Below are positions 15,594 to 23,126 of a stretch of DNA of 59,175 bases, piece after piece. The DNA comes from Nanobdellota archaeon (GTDB lineage: Archaea > Nanobdellota > Nanobdellia > SCGC-AAA011-G17 > GW2011-AR17): NCBI GenBank assembly GCA_013331795.1, contig DUFP01000029.1, positions 1-59,175 of the forward strand, written 5' to 3'. Within the stretch, counting starts at the first letter, position 1, and the number at the start of each line of letters is the position of its first letter. A program made the translations under genes and the position numbers. The notes beneath the pieces were generated by a model, which was not told where the DNA came from, did no database searches, and worked only from the letters and a program-made list of their open reading frames with translations.

Positions 15594-15628
15594 TCTATAT
15601 AAAACTTCAGCATCACAATCTATAAAAA
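15594..15628. promoter_or_regulatory. back-to-back promoters for two Nudix genes
   Basis: Minus-strand TATA box (GTTTTATATAGAA, 15594-15606 region) and plus-strand TATA box (ATCTATAAAAAC, about 15617-15628) each lie about 25-28 bases from an ATG (15574 and 15651), giving two leaderless divergent transcripts from a 76-base gap. Confidence 0.55.
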
Positions 15629-15650
15629 CATATTCATTCTTTATGAAAAT

Positions 15651-16160
15651 ATGCCTGCGAAAGAAATTAGTCTGAGTAATGCCAGCCATAATAAATTGTT
15701 TTATTTTGTTGCAAATGTGGTAGTGTATAGAGATGTTGATAAAAAATGCCTTCTTTTAAAACGAAGTGAGAATGAGAAAGTGCATCCTGGAAAATATTGT
15801 GTGCCTGGTGGGAAATTAGAATGGAATGATCTCCCTTTAGATATGCCTACGAGAATAAATGGAGATGTTCTGGATTATCAAGATACTATTGAAAAACTCC
15901 TTTTACGCGAAGTAAAAGAAGAAACGGGTTTACTTATTCATAATAAATTATGTTATATTAATAGTGTTGGATTTATTCGCCCAGATGGAATTCCAGTTGT
16001 TTTAACAAAATTTGCTGCGCGGTATAAAGCTGGTGATGTTGTTCTTGAAAAAGGTTCTTTTACAGATCATGCTTGGGTAGATGATTCTGATGTTGGGGAG
16101 TATGATTGTATTCAAGGGATTGCACAAGAAATACAAGAAGCAATAGCAATGTTTAAATAG
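15651..16160 (+). CDS. Nudix hydrolase with an insertion inside the Nudix box
   Basis: This 169-residue Nudix-fold protein begins with a typical first strand (LFYFVANVVVYRD) and KYCVPGGKLEW. The helix half of the box is LLLREVKEETGLLI. About 20 extra residues (DLPLDMPTRINGDVLDYQ region) separate the GG-K-L-E start from the REVKEE helix. The metal ligands REVKEE are intact, so catalysis is plausible. DoxX follows after 32 bases in the same direction. Substrate not predictable. Confidence 0.8.
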   Translation: MPAKEISLSNASHNKLFYFVANVVVYRDVDKKCLLLKRSENEKVHPGKYCVPGGKLEWNDLPLDMPTRINGDVLDYQDTIEKLLLREVKEETGLLIHNKLCYINSVGFIRPDGIPVVLTKFAARYKAGDVVLEKGSFTDHAWVDDSDVGEYDCIQGIAQEIQEAIAMFK

Positions 16161-16192
16161 ATTCTTTTCTTCTCTTTTAGGGAGGTGTTTTT

Positions 16193-16543
16193 ATGAAAGG
16201 TGGAGAAATTGCAGTAAAAGTAAATCAAGTTCTTCTTGGACTTGTGATGCTTATCCCTGGGCTCTATAAATTATTTGTTCTTGGGCCGAGTGCAGTTGTG
16301 GCAATGTTAGAAAGTTTTGGATTTCCTGTAGCACTGCTTTTTGCATGGCTTTTGATTGTCTCTGAGATTTTCTTTGGAGCAGCAGTACTTATAGGGTGGA
16401 AATTGAAGTATACAACGCTTGTTCCAGCAGTGATTTTAGTGCTTGCAGGCTTGTTGGCATATAGAAATGATTACCCTAGTTTGTTGTTACACTTTGTGAC
16501 TGCATCTAATTTTGTTGCTTTCGGGATGATGCATAAAAAGTAA
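16193..16543 (+). CDS. DoxX family membrane protein (1)
   Basis: This 116-residue protein has four predicted membrane segments (for example VNQVLLGLVMLIPGLYKLF and VALLFAWLLIVSEIFFGAAVL) and the GLYKL motif of the DoxX/SURF4-like family. These small proteins associate with quinone or thiol redox chemistry in some organisms. GGGAGG precedes the ATG. It follows a Nudix gene in the same direction and precedes the IMPDH-like gene, which has its own TATA box. Confidence 0.75.
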   Translation: MKGGEIAVKVNQVLLGLVMLIPGLYKLFVLGPSAVVAMLESFGFPVALLFAWLLIVSEIFFGAAVLIGWKLKYTTLVPAVILVLAGLLAYRNDYPSLLLHFVTASNFVAFGMMHKK

Positions 16544-16607
16544 ATTATTTTTTCTTATTTTTTAGTTTCTATATCTTTTTAAAGGGAAAAAGGAGATGTT
16601 TTTCTCT

Positions 16608-18035
16608 ATGGAAATTCGAACTGGCCTTACGTATAATGATGTTCTTCTTATTCCAAAAAAAACTCCTTTAAGCTCTCGGAGTGAAACAGAGCTAAAAACT
16701 ATTTTTACGAGAAATATTTCTTTGAATGTTCCTCTGGTTAGTTCAAATATGGCTTCTGTAACAGAGCATAAAATGGCAATTGCTATGGCACGAAATGGTG
16801 GCCTTGGGGTTATACACCAGTTTGGGACTATTGAAGAGCAAGTGGAAGAAGTGAAAAAAGTAAAAAAAAGTACAAGTTATATTATTGAGCATCCTTTGAC
16901 TGTACAAGAACATATTACTCTTGCACAGGCCATTGATACTATGAAAAATGAAGGTGTTACTAGCCTTCTTGTTTTACGCGGGGATGAATTGGTTGGCATT
17001 TTTACTTTTCGAGATTATTTATTTGAAAAGGATATGAATAAGAGAATTTCTGAAGTCATGACAACTAAAGAGAGACTGGTTACTGCTGCGTATGGAATTA
17101 GTTTAGAAGAAGCAAAAGAGATTTTACACAAACATAGAATTGAGAAATTGCCTTTGATGCAACATGAAAGATTATTAGGGCTTATTACGACGAAAGATAT
17201 TATGAAAATTGAAACATGGCCTCAAGCGAATAGAGATTCTAAAGGAAGGTTGCGTGTTGGGGCTGCTGTTGGTGTGAAGGATACTTTACAAAGAGCAGAA
17301 GCATTAATTGCTGCTGGTGTTGATGTACTTATTCTTGATATTGCACATGCACATTCTGATTTTGTGATCGAACGATTAAAAGAACTCAAGATGCATTTTT
17401 CACATATTGATGTTATGGTGGGAAATATTGCAACTGCAGATGCTGCACGAGATCTTATTGAAGCGGGTGCGGATGGATTGAAGGTGGGAATTGGGCCTTC
17501 GCCTGTCTGTACTACACGAATTATTTCTGGATCTGGTGTACCACAACTTACAGCAGTTATGGATGTATATAGTGTTGCAAAATTATATGGTGTGCCAGTC
17601 TGTGCTGATGGTGGTATGAAATATCCTGGAGATGTGCCCAAGGCTTTGGGTGCAGGTGCAACAAGTGTGTATTCTGGCAGTTTCTTTTCTGGTACAGATG
17701 AATCCCCTGGAATGATTATTATGAAAGATGGAAAGAGATACAAAAGATATATGGGTAGTGCTTCCTATGATAGTAATCATGAGAGAAAAGAGAGTCAGGA
17801 TGGGAAAAAGGTGAAAGAAAAGCTTGATGTCTTTGTTGAAGGTGTTGCGGCACTTGTTGATTATAAGGGACCAGTGGAAGAAGTGATTAAGGGAATTTTG
17901 AAAGGCGTACAAAGTGGCTTTAGCTATTGTGGTGCACGGACTATTCAAGAAATGCATGAAAAAGCTGAGTTCATTCAAATTACTACAAGTGCTTGGGAAG
18001 AAAGTCTTTCGCATGGGATGAAGCTGAGTGATTAG
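16608..18035 (+). CDS. guaB: IMP dehydrogenase / GMP reductase family protein with CBS pair
   Basis: This 475-residue TIM-barrel enzyme has a CBS-domain pair at about 90-200. It starts MEIRTGLTYNDVLLIPK, has NIATADAARDLIEAGADG(L)KVGIG and the catalytic-cysteine loop GIGPSPVCTTR, and ends in KAEFIQITTSAWEESLSHG. IMPDH converts IMP to XMP with NAD+. The flap carries HERKES where IMPDH has the Arg-Tyr dyad, so Tyr is replaced by Lys, and the loop has SP instead of GS. GMP reductase activity is therefore an alternative. ATG 16608 is chosen because the TATA box (16573-16584) is about 27 bases upstream; ATG 16596 is the other candidate. Confidence 0.8.
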   Translation: MEIRTGLTYNDVLLIPKKTPLSSRSETELKTIFTRNISLNVPLVSSNMASVTEHKMAIAMARNGGLGVIHQFGTIEEQVEEVKKVKKSTSYIIEHPLTVQEHITLAQAIDTMKNEGVTSLLVLRGDELVGIFTFRDYLFEKDMNKRISEVMTTKERLVTAAYGISLEEAKEILHKHRIEKLPLMQHERLLGLITTKDIMKIETWPQANRDSKGRLRVGAAVGVKDTLQRAEALIAAGVDVLILDIAHAHSDFVIERLKELKMHFSHIDVMVGNIATADAARDLIEAGADGLKVGIGPSPVCTTRIISGSGVPQLTAVMDVYSVAKLYGVPVCADGGMKYPGDVPKALGAGATSVYSGSFFSGTDESPGMIIMKDGKRYKRYMGSASYDSNHERKESQDGKKVKEKLDVFVEGVAALVDYKGPVEEVIKGILKGVQSGFSYCGARTIQEMHEKAEFIQITTSAWEESLSHGMKLSD

Positions 18036-18178
18036 GCAAAAATGCTTTTTATTCTTTCTACGATCCTTAGATATATTTCTACACCTGTTGGCGTTAATGA
18101 AATAATTAAAATCCAAAATAATATGAAAGCAAGTATAAGTAAATAATTCTCTTTTATCCAAAAAAATAATTTATTCAT
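18032..18178 (-). CDS. small membrane protein (48 aa)
   Basis: This 48-residue frame starts MNKLFFWIKENYLL, has one strong membrane helix (LLILAFILFWILIISL) and an amphipathic C-terminus (GVEIYLRIVERIKSIFA). AGGAGA lies 7 bases before the ATG. Its start overlaps the stop of the upstream small gene by 8 bases, and its end overlaps the IMPDH-like stop by 4 bases. The overall hydrophobic/charged layout argues strongly for a real gene. No family recognised. Confidence 0.65.
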   Translation of the reverse strand: MNKLFFWIKENYLLILAFILFWILIISLTPTGVEIYLRIVERIKSIFA

Positions 18179-18326
18179 TTCCTTTCTCCTCTTTTTTTAT
18201 TTTTTCTCTTCCACAATTCATAATAATGAGCCAAAAAGAGATATAGATTAGTTCAATATAGATAACATATAAGATAGAATTTATAAGTATTGCTGAAATA
18301 TAATATCCTATAGCTCCTGCTCTCAC
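18171..18326 (-). CDS. small membrane protein (51 aa), GTG start
   Basis: This open frame, bounded by TAA at 18171-18173, has GTG at 18326 as the best start; no in-frame ATG exists upstream. The product starts (M)RAGAIGYYISAIL, has a long hydrophobic stretch through IYIELIYISFWLIIM and a charged tail (GREKIKKEEKGNE). A TATA-like element (about 18364-18374) lies roughly 40 bases upstream. It forms an overlapping pair with the 48-residue gene. No family recognised. The start is uncertain. Confidence 0.5.
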   Translation of the reverse strand: MRAGAIGYYISAILINSILYVIYIELIYISFWLIIMNCGREKIKKEEKGNE

Positions 18327-18428
18327 TACAAAGGTTGTGTAGGTTCTTGTAAGATCTGAAAGGAATTATATTTTACTTGTTTCCATGTAATATCTATAAG
18401 AATTTTTTTAATAAAGACTTCTAAGAAA

Positions 18429-18457
18429 ATTCCGAAAGATTTCCGAAAAATCCGGAA
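18429..18457. promoter_or_regulatory. TTCCGAAA repeats / inverted ATTCCG-CGGAAT element
   Basis: Two direct copies of TTCCGAAA (18430 and 18441 regions) are followed by TCCGGAAT, which inverts the first copy. The block lies about 20 bases upstream of the TATA box (GTATTTAAG, 18475-18483) of the FAD oxidoreductase gene and downstream of the promoter of the divergent small-protein pair. Possible regulator-binding site. Confidence 0.4.
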
Positions 18458-18505
18458 TATTTTCTGAGACAAAGGTATTTAAGTGATTCTTTTTTATCTA
18501 TTCCT

Positions 18506-19555
18506 GTGAAAAGAGTTGTTGTTATTGGTGGTGGTTTTGCTGGTGCGTATATTGCTCGGCGTTTAGAAAAATATTTTTCTGTTACTCTTATTGATACAAA
18601 GGATTATTTTGAGTTTACTCCTGGAATCTTACGAACTATTGTGCATCCAAAACATATGAAAAAGATCCAAGTCTTGCATAAACATTATCTTTCTCAAACA
18701 AAATTTGTGCATGGTGAGGTTAAAGAGTTTACTACAAAGGAGGTCATTCTAGGGAAGAAAAAAATACCTTATGATTATCTTTTTGTTTGTTCTGGCTCGC
18801 GATATAATATGCCTATTAAAGAAAAAAATATTATTCTTCCTAATAGGGGAGATACTTTACGAAAGGCTCATGGTGCAGTTCTGGCTGCGAGAAATATTCT
18901 TATTGTTGGTGGAGGTGTTGTTGGTGTAGAGCTTGCTGCGGAAATTGTTGATTTTTTTCCTGAAAAAGAAGTTCTTTTACTCCATGGGAAAAATGTTCTC
19001 CTTGAGAGATGTCCTGTTAAGGCGCAAGACTATGTTGAAAATTATTTGAAAAAAAGAAAGGTAGAAATTATGTATAATCAACGTATGGAGAAACAGGATG
19101 GAAATCTCCTTTTTACTGATGCGGGAAGAAAAATACATGCTGAACTTTGTTTTCTTTGTACTGGAATTGTGCCTAATACTGACTTTTTTCAAAAACATTT
19201 TTCTTCTTCTCTTAATGATAAGAAACAGATAAAGGTTGAGCATACTTTACAAATGAAAGGCCAGAAGACTATTTTTGTTGTAGGTGATTTAAATGATATT
19301 TGTGAAGAGAAGACTGCACAAAGTGCTGAGAAACAAGCTTTTGTTGCTGTACAAAATATTTTTGCGTTAGAAAAGGGAGAAAAACTCTATTCTTATCATA
19401 CCCTGCCGAAAGTAATGGTTATTAGTTTAGGAAGGTTTGATGGTATTTTGATATATAAGAATCTTACTTTAACGGGTATACTCCCAGCTTTATTGAAAGG
19501 GGTTGTTGAATGGAAAACTATGATTCATTATCGTTTTAGAGGAATCTTTCCTTGA
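18506..19555 (+). CDS. FAD-dependent NAD(P)H oxidoreductase (NDH-2/FSP1-like)
   Basis: This 349-residue flavoprotein has two Rossmann dinucleotide motifs: VVVIGGGFAGAYIARRLE (4-21) for FAD and ILIVGGGVVGVELAAEI (about 130-146) for NAD(P)H. A GDLND FAD-binding motif lies near 260. Overall size and layout fit the type II NADH:quinone oxidoreductase / FSP1 / AIF-like group, which move electrons from NAD(P)H to quinone or other acceptors. GTG start, 28 bases after the TATA box, so leaderless. The 3' end overlaps the convergent DCC gene by 20 bases. Confidence 0.8.
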   Translation: MKRVVVIGGGFAGAYIARRLEKYFSVTLIDTKDYFEFTPGILRTIVHPKHMKKIQVLHKHYLSQTKFVHGEVKEFTTKEVILGKKKIPYDYLFVCSGSRYNMPIKEKNIILPNRGDTLRKAHGAVLAARNILIVGGGVVGVELAAEIVDFFPEKEVLLLHGKNVLLERCPVKAQDYVENYLKKRKVEIMYNQRMEKQDGNLLFTDAGRKIHAELCFLCTGIVPNTDFFQKHFSSSLNDKKQIKVEHTLQMKGQKTIFVVGDLNDICEEKTAQSAEKQAFVAVQNIFALEKGEKLYSYHTLPKVMVISLGRFDGILIYKNLTLTGILPALLKGVVEWKTMIHYRFRGIFP

Positions 19556-19934
19556 GTTCCTTTGTTGGCGTTCTACACACTTTTCTTTTTCCAAACAATT
19601 TATATCTATTTTTTCCTATACATTCATAGATATAATCCCTAAAAAATTTTGGGACTATAATTCCTGCATGTAAAAGAAAATATGGAAAGGTTAAATATTT
19701 TACAATATGAAAAAAAGCTGTTGATCTTGTTGTGTATTTCTCTCCTTCAATCAAAATAAGACTATCTACTATCTTATTATGAGAAATTTTGTATTTCTTT
19801 AAAATTTTTTTTGCATTTTTCGATTGAGAAGCAAGAAATTTTATCCTCTTTTTTGGATCATGATCAATAATAAAGTTAACAAAACCATTACAAAAATTAC
19901 ACACCCCATCAAAAATAAAAATAGCATACTCCAT
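19536..19934 (-). CDS. DCC family thiol-disulfide protein (DUF393)
   Basis: This 132-residue protein has the DCC signature FDGVCNFCNGFVNFII (about 8-23), where D-x-x-C-x-x-C resembles a thioredoxin-like redox site. The rest (RSTAFFHIVKYL, CIGKNRYKLFGK) is typical of DUF393. It probably participates in thiol redox chemistry in the cytoplasm or at the membrane face. A TATA box (about 19958-19970 on this strand) precedes the ATG by about 28 bases. It overlaps the oxidoreductase gene tail to tail. Confidence 0.82.
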   Translation of the reverse strand: MEYAIFIFDGVCNFCNGFVNFIIDHDPKKRIKFLASQSKNAKKILKKYKISHNKIVDSLILIEGEKYTTRSTAFFHIVKYLTFPYFLLHAGIIVPKFFRDYIYECIGKNRYKLFGKRKVCRTPTKELKERFL

Positions 19935-19998
19935 CTTTTTAGAATATCATGCTCTTTGTCTCTATAAATGTTTCGTAAATTTAAAAAAATAAAAAAAT

Positions 19999-20484
19999 TT
20001 ATTCTACAATGATCGTTCCTGTACGTCCAGGGTTTAGATGGTCGTGATATTTCCATTCACCTGCTTCATTAAAAGTAAAATCAAAGCTTTCACCTTGTGC
20101 AAGACCCTTACATGCATCAAATGTTGATCCAATACATCCCCCTGTAGTTGGATATACTGTATGACTTGGGTGTGATGCGGATGCTGGCCAGTATGTTCCT
20201 TCGTCCATGATAATGAAAGTTACTGTTGTTCCAGCTGAAACTGTAAGTATACTTGGGCTAAAACCTGAGGATGTTATTTGGATAACATTGTCTTCTTCTG
20301 GAACAGATGGTGTTGTATCGTCAGTTTCTCTACTTGTTTCTTCTTCAGATGATTCTACAGTTATTGTTGGTTCAGTTCCTGTATCTGTTTCTTCTGTTGT
20401 TGTCTCAGAGACTTGTTGTGTACATGCACTGAGTATAAACAATGCGACTCCTAAAAATAGTATTAGTTGCAGATTTTTTTTCAT
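19999..20484 (-). CDS. cupredoxin-like lipoprotein
   Basis: This 161-residue protein has a lipoprotein signal ending LSAC (Cys 21), a Thr/Glu-rich linker (about 24-68) and a cupredoxin fold (NVIQITSSGFSPSILTVSAGTTVTF). Candidate copper ligands are the histidines of ASHPSHTV, the Cys of FDACKG, and the pair in KYHDHLNPG near the C-terminus. The typical blue-copper C-x-x-H is replaced by H-D-H, as in several secreted cupredoxin_1 proteins. It would sit outside the membrane as an electron carrier or copper binder. TATA box at about 20505-20517, leaderless. Confidence 0.8.
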   Translation of the reverse strand: MKKNLQLILFLGVALFILSACTQQVSETTTEETDTGTEPTITVESSEEETSRETDDTTPSVPEEDNVIQITSSGFSPSILTVSAGTTVTFIIMDEGTYWPASASHPSHTVYPTTGGCIGSTFDACKGLAQGESFDFTFNEAGEWKYHDHLNPGRTGTIIVE

Positions 20485-20521
20485 AGAAATATCTTAAAGA
20501 TAAATTATTTAAATAGTTTGC

Positions 20522-20704
20522 TTAACAGCAGCCTTTACAATCCTTGTCTGTGTGTTTGTGTGTCAAAGGCATTTTTATTCCGCAACAAAGAATGGGTTCC
20601 GTTGAACGGGACCAGCAGTGCACACATTCGTATTCTTTGATATGCACATACCGTGTACGAATTTTCTCATAGTTTTTAGGGGCTTTGATTACTCTTTTCA
20701 TCAT
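20522..20704 (-). CDS. cysteine-rich miniprotein (60 aa), probable metal binder
   Basis: This 60-residue basic protein has seven cysteines and several histidines: C-x2-C (YECVHC), CC (LCCGIKM), and a C-terminal HKHTDKDCKGCC. The arrangement suggests binding of zinc or another soft metal. It lies 37 bases upstream of the cupredoxin gene on the same strand, with a TATA-like AAATTTAAAA about 25 bases upstream. Alternative start at the second Met (20701). Family not recognised. Confidence 0.6.
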   Translation of the reverse strand: MMKRVIKAPKNYEKIRTRYVHIKEYECVHCWSRSTEPILCCGIKMPLTHKHTDKDCKGCC

Positions 20705-20773
20705 TTTATTTTATCTTTTCCTTTTTTTAAATTTTTGCTAAGCTTTAAATACTTGTTTTGCTTGTAGTTTGTT

Positions 20774-21148
20774 ATGGCATTAGGAACTGTTGATTTTGGT
20801 TTATTCTTTCTTCGGCTGATTTTAGGAGTTATATTCTTTTATCATGGTTCGATCAAAGTTTTGAGCCCTGCTGTTGTAGCAAAAGGTTTAGGGTGGAAAA
20901 ATTCTTTTGTTCTTTTGTTAGGTATAGTTGAAGTTCTTGGTGCTTTGTCTGTAATTTTAGGGATATATCCTTCTTTGGGCGCTTTGTTTCTTTTGCTTAT
21001 TATGCTGGGAGCATTATGGTACAAGATTTTCAGATGGAAAGTGCCTTTTGCAAGTATGCAAGCGACAGGGTGGGAGTTTGATTTGATTCTCTTTGCAGTG
21101 GCTCTTGTTGTTTTCCTTGGTGGAAGCGGTGCTTGGGTTCTTTTGTAA
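20774..21148 (+). CDS. DoxX family membrane protein (2)
   Basis: This 124-residue DoxX-like protein has four membrane segments. The N-terminus (GLFFLRLILGVIFFYHGSIKVL) carries the family's G-x-x-F-x-x-HG-x-x-K motif, more canonical than in the other DoxX gene at 16193. It is divergent from the Cys-rich and cupredoxin genes. The TATA box (GCTTTAAATAC) lies about 27 bases before the ATG. It forms part of a local redox neighbourhood. Confidence 0.82.
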   Translation: MALGTVDFGLFFLRLILGVIFFYHGSIKVLSPAVVAKGLGWKNSFVLLLGIVEVLGALSVILGIYPSLGALFLLLIMLGALWYKIFRWKVPFASMQATGWEFDLILFAVALVVFLGGSGAWVLL

Positions 21149-21181
21149 AGATTTTTAAATACATGTTTTCTCTTTTTCTTT

Positions 21182-22147
21182 ATGATTGTATTAGCTGTTG
21201 AGTCGAGTGCTCATACTTTTGGAATTGGTATTTTTGATGGAAAGAACAAGAAAATAGTAGCGAATGCTCGAGATGTTTTTTCTACGGAACAAGGTGGAAT
21301 GATTCCTACAAAAGTTGCAGAGCATCATATAGCTGTGAAGGAAAAGGTTCTTGCGCAGGCGTTGAAAGAAGCAGATCTTGAAATGAAGGATATTAGTTTG
21401 ATTTCCTATACACAGGGGCCTGGCTTAGCACCTGCACTCCTTGTTGGAAGAGATTTTGCTGTTGCTTTGGCAGAAGAACACAAGATAAAACTATTGGGTG
21501 TAAATCATATTGCTGCACATTTAGAGATTGGGTTGTTTTGTACCAAGGCTAAAGATCCAATATTTCTTTTTTGTTCTGGAGCAAATACACAAGTTATTGT
21601 CCATGAAGATAAATATAGAATTTTTGGAGAAGCACTTTCCATTGCTGTGGGTAATGCTCTTGATAAGTTTGCACGAGAAATAGGTTTAGGTTTCCCAGGT
21701 GGACCAAAGGTTGAGGCATTGGCAAAGAAAGGAAAATATGTTGCGCTTCCTTATTCTGTGAAGGGGATGGATGTGGATTTTTCTGGGATTGTTACAAGAG
21801 CTGTGCAATTGTATAAGAAAGGTGTTGCAAAAGAAGATCTGTGTTTTTCTTTACAAGAGACGTGTTTTGCTATGCTTATTGAAGTTACTGAACGAGCATT
21901 AGCACACTGCGAGAAGAAAGAAGTGCTGTTGATTGGTGGTGTTGCTGCGAATAAGCGATTTGCAGAAATGCTTGATGCAATGTGTTCACAACGAGGAGCA
22001 AAAGCGTACATTGTGCCATTGATGTATGCAGGGGATCAAGGTGCGATGATTGCATATCAGGGCTGGCTAGAAAGAAAACGAGAACAAAAAGAATTTGATA
22101 TCAATCCAAAGTGGCGTGTAGATGAAGTAAGTACTTTTTGGAAATAA
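21182..22147 (+). CDS. kae1: tRNA N6-adenosine threonylcarbamoyltransferase (Kae1)
   Basis: This 321-residue ASKHA-fold enzyme transfers threonylcarbamoyl to A37 of tRNAs reading ANN codons, as part of KEOPS. It starts VLAVESSAHTFGIGIF. The iron-binding H-x3-H lies in NHIAAHLEIG, and GLGFPGGPKVE and VLLIGGVAANKRF are conserved. It is not fused to Bud32, unlike in some archaea. The TATA box lies about 25 bases upstream. One expected substrate, tRNA-Ile(UAU) with A37, is in the window. Its 3' end meets a convergent orphan with one base between. Confidence 0.93.
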   Translation: MIVLAVESSAHTFGIGIFDGKNKKIVANARDVFSTEQGGMIPTKVAEHHIAVKEKVLAQALKEADLEMKDISLISYTQGPGLAPALLVGRDFAVALAEEHKIKLLGVNHIAAHLEIGLFCTKAKDPIFLFCSGANTQVIVHEDKYRIFGEALSIAVGNALDKFAREIGLGFPGGPKVEALAKKGKYVALPYSVKGMDVDFSGIVTRAVQLYKKGVAKEDLCFSLQETCFAMLIEVTERALAHCEKKEVLLIGGVAANKRFAEMLDAMCSQRGAKAYIVPLMYAGDQGAMIAYQGWLERKREQKEFDINPKWRVDEVSTFWK

Positions 22148-22148
22148 A

Positions 22149-22403
22149 TTAAAATGTTATTCCGCTTAATCTTTCTATATAATATACATCACTATTTTTT
22201 GTTGTGTATATGACGATTCGATGATTATCATATACAAGAGGACTTTTTAAACTTAAAAATAATTTTTCTCCTTCTTCAACTGTTTTTGTAAGCCCATATA
22301 TATAGAATGAGACTCCTATGCTATTTAGAGTACCTTCATTTGTATTTCCAGTAGGGAGTAAACAGTCTTCTATCCTTTGTTCTCTTGTTGCTCCGAATTC
22401 CAT
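22149..22403 (-). CDS. hypothetical protein (84 aa)
   Basis: Small protein of unknown family. N-terminal REQRIEDCLLPTGN, a beta-rich middle (GVSFYIYGLTKTV) and VIYTTKNSDVYYIERL at the end suggest a compact alpha/beta domain. No signal peptide. TATA box (AAATTTATAAAG, about 22425-22436) precedes the ATG by about 27 bases, supporting independent expression. The end is within a few bases of the kae1 stop. Confidence 0.5.
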   Translation of the reverse strand: MEFGATREQRIEDCLLPTGNTNEGTLNSIGVSFYIYGLTKTVEEGEKLFLSLKSPLVYDNHRIVIYTTKNSDVYYIERLSGITF

Positions 22404-22442
22404 ACTTTTGTTTTTTTTCTTTTCTTTATAAATTTTATTCTA

Positions 22443-23066
22443 TTATTTTAAGGCAAGTCTGTTAAAATAATATTGTTCTTTATCATAATGGTGCATTGGA
22501 AGGAACCGTTCTTCTCCTATTGCAAGATAATATTCTTTTGAGCCAACAAATACTGGTGCCATATAGAATGGTATTTTAGGATTTTGTTTTGCTATAAATA
22601 CTAAAGGTATTCCTCTTCCTTCATGATCAAAGAAGTTTTCTAAACCTTCTCTTTTTCTTATAAGAACTCTCATTCTAAGAATGCTTCTTTTAATAAGACT
22701 TTTTAGGACTTTATCATCCATCCCATTTTCTATTGATCCTTCTTTTTTATATTTCCATTTACCATCTTTTGGGTCTGTAGTACATTCAAACTCTTCTCTT
22801 TGCAGGTGATTGTATTGATCCCTACTTATTGGAAGAAAACCATCTTCTAAATTTTCTCTTTTGAGATATTTAAAAAATTCATTTCCATCAGTTATTTTAA
22901 ATTTATTTCTATCATTAAATGAAACAAAAGTTCTTGTACATGTTGGTGTTTTAAAAGGATGGAAAGAATTGTTTTCTTCTAAACAAGCTTCTTGAAATGG
23001 TTGTATTTTTCTTTCTGATCTTATATATAAACCATCAAGATAAGATACTAGACAATCTTTTTCCAT
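22443..23066 (-). CDS. hypothetical protein (207 aa)
   Basis: No family recognised. The 207-residue charged protein is soluble-looking, with LKRENLEDGFLPISRDQYNHLQREEFEC, a helical RSILRMRVLIRKREGLENFF and a C-terminal strand-rich region (FYMAPVFVGSKEYYLAIGEERFLPM). AAGGAG lies about 9 bases before the ATG. It is unlike the neighbouring housekeeping genes in having no obvious homologous pattern, so it may be a lineage-specific gene. Confidence 0.5.
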   Translation of the reverse strand: MEKDCLVSYLDGLYIRSERKIQPFQEACLEENNSFHPFKTPTCTRTFVSFNDRNKFKITDGNEFFKYLKRENLEDGFLPISRDQYNHLQREEFECTTDPKDGKWKYKKEGSIENGMDDKVLKSLIKRSILRMRVLIRKREGLENFFDHEGRGIPLVFIAKQNPKIPFYMAPVFVGSKEYYLAIGEERFLPMHHYDKEQYYFNRLALK

Positions 23067-23126
23067 TTTTTATAGTTCTCCTTAACTTTTTATTTTGTTT
23101 ATGAAATATAAGAAAAAAATAAAAAA

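Noticed and set aside
17222-18161. Two overlapping minus-strand open frames opposite the IMPDH-like gene
   Set aside because: The coding side is a conserved barrel enzyme. The one running past its end has no membrane or domain pattern; the real small genes lie in other frames at 18032-18326.
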